A stretch of 64,000 nucleotides of DNA, taken from NCBI GenBank assembly GCA_021795235.1, contig JAJYPP010000005.1, positions 1 to 64,000 on the forward strand, in the 5' to 3' direction. Below the pieces are notes generated by a model. That model did not search any database and had not been told where the DNA came from. It saw only the letters and a list, made by a program, of their open reading frames with translations. How positions within the stretch are numbered: the stretch's first letter is position 1; every line of letters begins with the position of its first letter. Source of the DNA: a bacterium. GTDB taxonomy: Bacteria; Chloroflexota; Dormibacteria; Aeolococcales; Bog-877. Shown one piece after another: positions 30,533 to 38,348 of the stretch. Both the position numbers and the translations under genes were made by a program.

Positions 30533-30575
30533 GCTGGGGCGGAAGGATTCGAACCTTCGAACGGGGGATCCAAAG
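30533..30575 (-). repeat. Duplicated 3' half of tRNA-Gln plus flank (candidate attachment site)
   Basis: GCTGGGGCGGAAGGATTCGAACCTTCGAACGGGGGATCCAAAG matches 33758..33800 with one mismatch; similarity continues weakly leftward. Confidence 0.8.
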
Positions 30576-30886
30576 TTCAGCTCCTTATCTGCCATCGCTT
30601 CGCTAAGATCAGCAAGGGCGCTTGACAACAGGAAAGCCTCCTCTCTGTGTCACTTGATACCTATTCGTTCATGCCGGCTCAACTTGACAAATGCCTGTCA
30701 CACAGTGCTATGCGACCGGTCCTCCACCGACTGCCACACCACCTCTACCCGGCTCTGTAACCGCACGTCGCGGGGCACTCCGAAAGTGCGGGACTGGGGG
30801 CCTCTCGGACCGCGCCAGGAGCCGCTCGAAGCGCTCCTCTGGCACCGAAGCGACGGCCTGCCAAGGTTTCCGCCCCCCAATAGCCC

Positions 30887-31153
30887 TCAGCGCCGTCGGT
30901 ACACCTGATCGCGTCGCGCGATGACGCCGACCCGAATGGTCCGGGCTCGGTCATCTCGCTCGTAGATCACCCGCCAACTTGAAGCGGGGCCGCGGGGAGG
31001 CCGGAGCCGCCAGCGAGGTGGACTACCCGCCAGTTTCTTGACGTTGCCGTCGGGGAGATGGAGATAGGCGGCTTCGATTGCAGACCGGATCGACGGGTCC
31101 AGGGCGTCGAGCGCCCGGCGCGCTCTGGGGGACAGAAGAACCCGCCACTCTAC
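30887..31153 (-). CDS. RelE/ParE-type toxin (start codon uncertain)
   Basis: VEWRVLLSPRARRALDALDPSIRSAIEAAYLHLPDGNVKKLAGSPPRWRLRPPRGPASSWRVIYERDDRARTIRVGVIARRDQVYRRR; longer in-frame ORF begins at 31291. Confidence 0.72.
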   Translation of the reverse strand, partial: VEWRVLLSPRARRALDALDPSIRSAIEAAYLHLPDGNVKKLAGSPPRWRLRPPRGPASSWRVIYERDDRARTIRVGVIARRDQVYRRR

Positions 31154-31157
31154 CGAC

Positions 31158-31403
31158 TCAGGCAGGTCCGCTGCTCGTGGTGATCGTGCCCGATGGCAGC
31201 CACCCCTCGCGGTCTGCCTCGGAGAACGCCGCCTCCACCTCGGCCCGCTCAGCGTCGGTGAACGGCTCATCGTCGAGCGGGGCCGCGTCAAGCACCGCGA
31301 TCATGGGATCGACCGCCCGCCGAGCGTACTCAGTCACCGGAGCTACCGACGCCTCGGGCAGCTCATCGACCAGCCTGTGGAGCTGGGCGCGGTCAGCGAT
31401 CAT
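31158..31403 (-). CDS. Putative antitoxin of the RelE/ParE module
   Basis: MIADRAQLHRLVDELPEASVAPVTEYARRAVDPMIAVLDAAPLDDEPFTDAERAEVEAAFSEADREGWLPSGT, typical small acidic antitoxin immediately upstream of the toxin. Confidence 0.72.
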   Translation of the reverse strand: MIADRAQLHRLVDELPEASVAPVTEYARRAVDPMIAVLDAAPLDDEPFTDAERAEVEAAFSEADREGWLPSGTITTSSGPA

Positions 31404-31686
31404 CGGCGTTCCTCCTGGGCCGCTACTCCAGCCCTTACCGTTAGCACAGTATCCCACTTCCAGCAGAGTTGTGCGCCGTTGTTGGGCGCTCTGACATGCG
31501 GACGCTCGACGTACCCTGACGCGAGGCTGCACCCGGTCGAGCTGGGCTCGTCGGCAGCTTGGCTTTGAGTGTCATGGCAGCCTCTACCGCTCCTCACTCC
31601 GATGGCGTGGTGGGCCGACCTCTCCAGTTCCGGCTCAGGCCCAGTGGGGTCCACCGAGACTCATCGGCGACCATTTGCCACGGCGT

Positions 31687-32790
31687 TCACGGCACATAGA
31701 GGGCGTAGCTCCTCCCAGTCTTCGCTCGGCGAATCGACCCAGCTTCGGCCAGCCAGTAGCAGTGCTCAGAGACACCAGGTTGGTCTAGACCGATCACCTT
31801 CCCCAGTTGTGACTGAATAGTCCCAGGGTGGGCACGGACGTAGAGCAGAATCGGGCGCACATCCCGGAAAGACTGCCTGGCTGGATCGATCAGGTGGCAC
31901 CATGGCGCGAGCGCCTGGGTGCCATCAAGGATTGAGGCGATCCTATTCAGGGCAGCTTCATCCTGCAGGATAGGTGCCAGTAGAAGCCCCGTCCACGCCG
32001 AGCGGAAGAGCGGTGGTCTCCACTCCGGTCGTGACTGGCCCTTGGACTGGGCCTCTCTACGGTAGTAGGCCTCGGACTGAAGCATTGACGCCAGAAACTG
32101 GGGGAGCATCTCGACAGCCTTGACCGCGAGCGCGAGAGCGCCACGAAGGTCGCGCTCGCCACCAGATCCCCCTGAGTAGGCGGTGTACATTCGGTCCTCA
32201 AGCTCATAGAACAGCCCACGACGGTGCTCGCGCTCCGCCTCGGCGGCCCACTTGGCCTCCTTGGCAAGCCACTCTGCCTCGTAGGCAGCCCAGCGCGCTC
32301 GGGCTTGCTGCGACTCAGCTTCCTCAGCAGTGCTGCGCCCTCTGGGTTGTGCCTCCGCCGCCTCGGCAGCTGGCCGAGCTTCTCGCCCCGGGCGAGTAGA
32401 ACGATTCAGCCCGAGAAGGTCGTACTGTCGGCGGAGAGCCGAGTCTTTGAGGATGTCGTGGGCCCCGTTGATGGCTTGCGTCCGCGCCGTGGCAATTGCG
32501 CTCAGATTACGGTCAGGGTGCCACGTGCCTACCTGAGTTCGCCAGCCCGTTCTTATCTCATGCGCCGTGGCTTGGGGCCCAACGCCGAGCAGCGCGTAGA
32601 GGTCGTCTGACCTAACGCCATCGGGAAAGAGCACCGCTCTAGTTTGGCACTGGCACCGCCACACGAGGTCCTGACTTGGGGACGAGTGAGAGCGACCGTC
32701 GATCACCTCCAGCGGCAAGGTACAGATCGAGCACAAGGACGAGGTCCGGCAAGCGCACAGGTCTCCCGATGTCGAGGACGCGGTGCTCAT
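31687..32790 (-). CDS. J-domain protein with N-terminal Cys cluster and C-terminal winged-helix-like region
   Basis: CACRTSSLCSICTLPLE...WRCQCQ cysteine cluster; DLYALLGVGPQATAHEIRTGWRTQVGTWHPDRNLSAI...ALRRQYDLLGL J domain; Glu/Ala-rich helix; C-terminal LLYVRAHPGTIQSQLGKVIGLDQPGVSEHCYWLAEAGSIRRAKTGRSYALYVP. Confidence 0.78.
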   Translation of the reverse strand: MSTASSTSGDLCACRTSSLCSICTLPLEVIDGRSHSSPSQDLVWRCQCQTRAVLFPDGVRSDDLYALLGVGPQATAHEIRTGWRTQVGTWHPDRNLSAIATARTQAINGAHDILKDSALRRQYDLLGLNRSTRPGREARPAAEAAEAQPRGRSTAEEAESQQARARWAAYEAEWLAKEAKWAAEAEREHRRGLFYELEDRMYTAYSGGSGGERDLRGALALAVKAVEMLPQFLASMLQSEAYYRREAQSKGQSRPEWRPPLFRSAWTGLLLAPILQDEAALNRIASILDGTQALAPWCHLIDPARQSFRDVRPILLYVRAHPGTIQSQLGKVIGLDQPGVSEHCYWLAEAGSIRRAKTGRSYALYVP

Positions 32791-33759
32791 GGACCTCTCG
32801 GTCCCTTCCTTCCTGACCACCGGCCCACTTCCCGGAGCCATGCCCGGGGGGCAGGCGACAAGTTCGAGGGCGACGCGGTCCGCTGGCGTGGTGACCCCGG
32901 CAACTGGCCACGGACTTTGGCGAGGTGGTCTCGCACTTCGGTGCCGACGTTCCGGACGCGTGCAACGCCTGGCTCACTTCTCGGGGGTCATGGCAACCTC
33001 ATCCACCGTGACGGTCACCACTATGCCAAGGTTAGGTGTATGGGCCAAAGAGCCGATGTGGATTCGTTCTCGGCTGCAGCCGCTTGCGATAGTGCTTCCG
33101 CATTGCGCTTCACACTCGGACGGTCAAGTGCGCCTTTCCCGGGGTACGTGAGCACACGTTTGAGACAAGGGAGCGCAGCGTCGAGTTCTGCCCGGATCAC
33201 CGCAACGCAGGAGTGCGGCTCCGATTGGCCGTCGCTCAAGGTGGTCCAGCGGCCAAGGCCAGGGCCGCAGCCGCGCTACCGCCCCCCGACACAGGACTGC
33301 TCTGCCGTAAGTGCCACCACGCCCCCAGCGGTCCCCTCTGCTATACGTGCCTAATGGGCGACCCATCTCTAAGCAGACAGCGAAGACTTGGGTTCGGTCG
33401 TCCCACGAGATCAGGTAAGTGCTCCAAGAACCGCTTAGCCCATTGAACTGTCAGCTACAACACAGGCCCTACCATCGTCCCGTTGCTGCAGCGGCCCAGA
33501 CCGACAAGGTGCCCCAAGCTCCGACGCGGGTCGGCTGGCCCCACGCCAAGGTCAGGGAGAGAGTTCGAGTCAGATCGTTATCCTCAGTCACCGGGGCGCA
33601 AGTCAGCTCAGCACTGCCAAGACAGCCTCAGGGCCGCCGGGCTGGACTCCAGCGACGGCTGCAGCCGGAAGGTCGCGCTTGAGCCCGCGAAGATGTCAAT
33701 GACGATGTCAAATGCCCCCGACAGGGGCTGGATAATGCCCTGGCTGAGATCAATAGAGC

Positions 33760-33830
33760 TGGGGCGGAAGGATTCGAACCTTCGAATGGGGGATCCAAAG
33801 TCCCCTGCCTTACCACTTGGCGACGCCCCA
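33760..33830 (-). tRNA. tRNA-Gln (anticodon TTG)
   Basis: Reverse complement TGGGGCGTCGCCAAGTGGTAAGGCAGGGGACTTTGGATCCCCCATTCGAAGGTTCGAATCCTTCCGCCCCA folds as a 71-nt cloverleaf; anticodon loop CTTTGGA. Confidence 0.95.
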
Positions 33831-33839
33831 CCTAAGGGA

Positions 33840-34865
33840 TCAGGTTAGAGGACCAGTGGTATCGGTGCTGGCAGCAGCCTTCGCTCCGCTGATCCGGCCC
33901 ACCGCCCCATCACGGAAACGGTCGATCGCCGCTAGGCAGCCATCCGGGTGCGTGAGGGGAAGTCTATCGTCTCCGAAAGGAAGCTGGGTCAGGGTGACCC
34001 GAGGATTGTCCTGGGAGATCTCGCGTAGCAGCGCCAGGTCGACGGCTCCAGCCTGAGCCGGTACCAGCATGTCCACCGGACAACTGACCAGCCGCAGCCA
34101 GTCGGCCGCCGGGGCCGCGATCACACACTCCTCCATCGTCCGCGAGTAGGCATCGGCGCCCAGGGCTGCCACCCGGCCCTTGGCGACCGGCCCCGGAAGG
34201 TCGGGCCGAAGTGGCGCAGCCAGCAAGCTGGACGTCCTCCGGAGGCGCCGTGGTCCCTTGAAGGGCTGGCCGCTCAGAGCCCGGTCCAGACGCCGTCCAG
34301 AGGCCTTGCGTCCCAACCATCGCCGTGCCGACTGCGGGTCGCTGTAGACCGGCGGGCAGATCAGCACCAGCGCTCTGACCCGCTCCGGTTGGTGGATCGC
34401 CAGGCTCAACCCGATCACCCCACCCAGTCCGTGACCGACTATCAGGAGTGGGTCATTGATCTGAAGCTCAGCCAGCATCCGAGTTAGGGCCGCGACATGT
34501 TCGGGGGCGGAGTAACCAGAGGCACTGGGCGGGGAATCGCCAAACCCGAGCAGGTCCGGGACCAGCAACGGGCCCGGATCAGCCAGCTCGTCGAACGCCG
34601 ATCCGAAGTATCCGGACGATCCCTCCAAGGCATGCAGCAGCAAGACTGGCTCATGGCCGCTGCCCATCTTCTGGACATGCAGGAAGGCGTCCTGAGCAAA
34701 CCGCTCAGGCGCGGACCAATTGAGCTCCCGGCGGCGCCACAAGAGCCTGGCTGACCGGGCTGCCAGACCACCTCCCCCAAGGGCGGCGGCGGCTAGAGCG
34801 GTCCGCTTAGCTCTACCTGTTGACATGCTGGTGCCAACGGTCCCAGTCCGGGTAATCGGAGTCAC
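33840..34865 (-). CDS. Alpha/beta-hydrolase fold protein, nucleophile elbow GHGLG
   Basis: VLLLHALEGSSGYFGSAFDELADPGPLLVPDLLGFGDSP...LLIVGHGLGGVIGLSLAIHQPERVRALVLICPP; start may be internal MSTGRA. Confidence 0.82.
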   Translation of the reverse strand: MTPITRTGTVGTSMSTGRAKRTALAAAALGGGGLAARSARLLWRRRELNWSAPERFAQDAFLHVQKMGSGHEPVLLLHALEGSSGYFGSAFDELADPGPLLVPDLLGFGDSPPSASGYSAPEHVAALTRMLAELQINDPLLIVGHGLGGVIGLSLAIHQPERVRALVLICPPVYSDPQSARRWLGRKASGRRLDRALSGQPFKGPRRLRRTSSLLAAPLRPDLPGPVAKGRVAALGADAYSRTMEECVIAAPAADWLRLVSCPVDMLVPAQAGAVDLALLREISQDNPRVTLTQLPFGDDRLPLTHPDGCLAAIDRFRDGAVGRISGAKAAASTDTTGPLT

Positions 34866-35173
34866 GGCGTGGTCTCATGATTTGAGATGTGATGATAGGC
34901 GACCGGGCAGGACCGCCTCAGATTGGCTCTTGGCCCTGCGCCCCTCTCGGTTCGCTTCGAAGCCGCAGTCTCGGGCACCGCATCCGGGGAGCACCTCAAG
35001 ATCCGTCGACGACGGGCTCCCGCCCTCCAACTTGCGCACCGGTCCGTCGTCGAGGGCACGGTTCACTCTTCTTGCGGGCTGCACCGTCGGCCTCGACCCC
35101 ACCGCGACCCGCGTCCTCACTGCGGGCCAGACGTTGCCCCGCATGCCTGTGATGGCCCGGCTCAGAGCAGGTC

Positions 35174-37480
35174 TCACTGCCCCGATCCGGGCAGTTGGAC
35201 TGGCGCCTCGACACCGGCCTGACGGCTCGCGCCCCCACTTGGTCCGGTCACCTCCGGGCTCGCGGTGACCGCACCCGGCTGCTCTCGCCCCAGCAAGTGA
35301 ATGTCCACCTCCTCCGCCTGTTGGATCACCTCTAGCACCAGCGGGTGGTCCCAGGGCATCCACCTCCGAGCCCGCGGGGCGAGCATGAAGATCGCGGTCA
35401 CCTCGTGCTCTCGAGCCCACCGCAGCAGCGAAGCTGCCATACCACCCTGCTGCGGCAGTGGCTCGAGCCTGACCTCTCGCGAAGCGGCCAGTTTGGCGAG
35501 CTGTTCGTACTCGTGCAAGTCGGCTGGCCCTGGGTGGAGAGGGACGATGGCGATGACGATCACGCTCGCATCCTCACGCGCGGCGGCGCGCAGTCCCGCC
35601 TCCAAGAGTTGCTTTGCCTGCTCGTGGCGCCCGGGCGTGAGCGCCACCATGATGCGCTCCTCTACGGGCCAGAGATTGCGGCTTCCCTCGGCGACGAAGT
35701 AGCGCTGACGGCGCTGTTCCGTATGGGTGGCAACCCGGCGCAGCGCCGCACTCCTGAGCTCTTCCAGAAGCGGACCTGAGAACTCCTCCATGGCTGAAGC
35801 CACCTGGTCCGCTTCGGCGAGCAGGCCCGCGTGCACGCGCTCCCGCAGCTCCGCTGGCGGCAGGTCAACCAGCTCGATCTCGTCGGCCGAGTCCAACAGC
35901 CGTGGGGGGATCGGAGCCCGCAGCCACGCCGCATCTCCGCGGAACCTACCAAGCCTCGCCCTTGCATCCTCAAACCCGGGTAGGTCCACCACTCCGACGG
36001 TGCCGACTACATTGACCCCGGCGTTCAACACGCGCCTGATCTGCTGGTACCTGGTGCGATGCGTCTCCACGTCTCGGATTCCCAGGTCGTCAACGCAGAG
36101 GACGCTCGGGTTCCGCCGCAATACCGCCGCGATGTCGATCCCGCCGGTCCCCAGAGCGGGCACTACCTTCAATTGGCTGAGCAGGGCATCCAGCCCCGGT
36201 CGGCCCCCACTGGCCACCACAACCACCTCCGCGCCTCGGCGTTGCCTGCGCAGGGCCTCCTCCAGCAGCCGCGTCGACTTCCCGACTCCCGGCGCATAGC
36301 CCAAATAGAGGCGCAGAGTTCCGCGCACCGCTCTGCTCCCGCTCCCCAGCAGGAGAGCTTGAGGGTCGGGTCGACCATCGTCGAGCGGAGACGCTCTGGT
36401 GCCCAAACGCCGTCCGATGACGTGGAGATGCCGACCGCCCAGCTTGCGCAGCAGCCCGGCCACCAGCGACCGACCGAGGCTGTCGCGGAGAGATGGCGCT
36501 CCCGCCGCCACCACTAGATGAGTCGCGCCCAATGAATCCGCCCGCGCCAGCGCCTCGGCCAGAGGATCACCAGACACCTGCAGCTCCAGCTGGGCCCCTA
36601 GGTCGGACGAGAGTTGCCGGATCACCTCCAGATCCTGGTCCGCCGGTCTCTGTTGGTGCATGACCATGACCGTCACCGGGGCGCGAAGCCGACGCCCCAT
36701 CCGCACCCCGCGACGGATCAACCCGGGAGCCGCCGCACTGCAGGAGGTGACTATCAGGACCCGATCCGCCGAGGTGGCCTCCTCCCGACCGCCCGTGCGG
36801 GACCGGTGCTGAACCACGTACCAGATCGCCAGCTCCCTGAGAGCTGCCAGATTGCCCTCGCGGAAAAAGTTCTGGAGTGCCGCTTCCACGCGCTCCAGTG
36901 GGTACACGTTGCCATGCCGCAACCGCTTCCGGAGGGCCTCCGGGGTGATGTCGGCCAGGGTGATCTCGTCGGCTTCGTCCAGGACGTGGTCTGGCACGGT
37001 CTCTCGGACGGCCACTCCTGTGGCGCGCTCGACGATGTCCCTAAGGCTCTCCACGTGCTGGATGTTCACGGTCGTCCAGACCTCGATCCCTGCACAGAGC
37101 AGCGCCTCGACATCCTCCCACCGCTTCTGGTGCCCAGCGCCAGGCACGTTTGTGTGGGCGAGCTCGTCGACTAGGGCGATGGCCGGGTGCCTCCTCAGGG
37201 CGGAATCCAGGTCGAGTTCATCGACCCCGATCCCCCGATACTCGAGCCGTCGCGTCGGGATTCGCTCGAGCCCGTCGGCAGCCTCTTCGGTGCGCGGCCG
37301 ACCATAGGTCTGCAACCAGACGACGGCGACATCCCCGCCCTCGGCACGGAGGCGCTGTGCCTCCTGAAGCATCGCGAATGTCTTCCCCACGCCAGGCGCA
37401 GCGCCCACGAAAACCTTCAGCCGTCCTCTTGCCGGAGCGCTGGCGCTGGCAGTGGTCAGGGCGGCTGAGCTGTCAGTCAT
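35174..37480 (-). CDS. Tandem KdpD-sensor/USP protein lacking a histidine kinase
   Basis: KdpD sensor 1 LKVFVGAAPGVGKTFAMLQEAQRL...LVDELAHTNVPG; sensor 2 LRLYLGYAPGVGKSTRLLEEALRRQRRGAEVVVVASGG...LCVDDLGIRD; each followed by a USP-like region; no H-box or HATPase region. Confidence 0.85.
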   Translation of the reverse strand: MTDSSAALTTASASAPARGRLKVFVGAAPGVGKTFAMLQEAQRLRAEGGDVAVVWLQTYGRPRTEEAADGLERIPTRRLEYRGIGVDELDLDSALRRHPAIALVDELAHTNVPGAGHQKRWEDVEALLCAGIEVWTTVNIQHVESLRDIVERATGVAVRETVPDHVLDEADEITLADITPEALRKRLRHGNVYPLERVEAALQNFFREGNLAALRELAIWYVVQHRSRTGGREEATSADRVLIVTSCSAAAPGLIRRGVRMGRRLRAPVTVMVMHQQRPADQDLEVIRQLSSDLGAQLELQVSGDPLAEALARADSLGATHLVVAAGAPSLRDSLGRSLVAGLLRKLGGRHLHVIGRRLGTRASPLDDGRPDPQALLLGSGSRAVRGTLRLYLGYAPGVGKSTRLLEEALRRQRRGAEVVVVASGGRPGLDALLSQLKVVPALGTGGIDIAAVLRRNPSVLCVDDLGIRDVETHRTRYQQIRRVLNAGVNVVGTVGVVDLPGFEDARARLGRFRGDAAWLRAPIPPRLLDSADEIELVDLPPAELRERVHAGLLAEADQVASAMEEFSGPLLEELRSAALRRVATHTEQRRQRYFVAEGSRNLWPVEERIMVALTPGRHEQAKQLLEAGLRAAAREDASVIVIAIVPLHPGPADLHEYEQLAKLAASREVRLEPLPQQGGMAASLLRWAREHEVTAIFMLAPRARRWMPWDHPLVLEVIQQAEEVDIHLLGREQPGAVTASPEVTGPSGGASRQAGVEAPVQLPGSGQ

Positions 37481-37670
37481 TGGTGGCTCCTCCGTCGGAT
37501 TGCAACCTGATTATCCAGTGCCGCTCCGACTACGGGGGGATGCCTTCAGGGCCAGCTCTCGTGCCTGTTTGATGTGGGTCACTCGGGGTCGGCTGCGGAG
37601 CAGGCGCTGGCACTGTCCCGCGACCCGATGTCCCTGAACGCGCCCCCCAGAGCACTTCCGCCCGGCCTGC

Positions 37671-38348
37671 TCAGGCCACGAACCGGTACCCCATCCCCGG
37701 CTCTGTCAAGAAGTACCGTGGCCGCGATGGGATCGGCTCAAGCTTGCCTCGAATCTGGGCCATGTACACCCGCAGGTAGTTGGACTGGCCCACGTGGTGA
37801 GGCCCCCACACTTCCTCGAGCAGCTGCCGCTGGGAGACCAGCTTGCCCGAATGCCGTACCAACGTCTCCACCAAGTGCCACTGAGTGGGTGTGAGACGGA
37901 CCATCTCGCCCCCCCTCAGCGTCACCAGCTTCTTGGCCAGGTCGACGGCGAAGTCATCGGTCTGCACCACCGCGGCCTCGGCGGCCGGCGCCGCGCGCCG
38001 CAGCGCAGCTCGAATGCGGGCCAGCAGTTCGTTCATCGCGAAGGGTTTGGTGACGTAGTCGTCCGCCCCGGCATCCAGCACTGCCACCTTCTCCTCCTCG
38101 CTCGCACGCGCCGAGAGGACCAGGACCGGCATCTGTGACCATGCCCGCAGCGCACAGACCACCTCGCTGCCGTCGATCCCAGGTAGCCCCAGGTCCAGGA
38201 TGACGAGATCCGGATGGCTGGCAGGGGCACTCCTCAGCGCCTCCTCGCCCGTCGCACAGGCCTCGACCTTGAACCCGTGGGCGCGCAGGATGGTTGAGAG
38301 GGCCCGCAGAAAGGCGGGCTCGTCATCCACCAGCAGGATGGTGCTCAC
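37671..38348 (-). CDS. kdpE: Response regulator KdpE (OmpR family)
   Basis: VSTILLVDDEPAFLRALSTIL...DLVILDLGLPGIDG...VRLTPTQWHLVETLVRHSGKLVSQRQLLEEVWG; GTG start overlaps the kdpD stop. Confidence 0.93.
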   Translation of the reverse strand: MSTILLVDDEPAFLRALSTILRAHGFKVEACATGEEALRSAPASHPDLVILDLGLPGIDGSEVVCALRAWSQMPVLVLSARASEEEKVAVLDAGADDYVTKPFAMNELLARIRAALRRAAPAAEAAVVQTDDFAVDLAKKLVTLRGGEMVRLTPTQWHLVETLVRHSGKLVSQRQLLEEVWGPHHVGQSNYLRVYMAQIRGKLEPIPSRPRYFLTEPGMGYRFVA

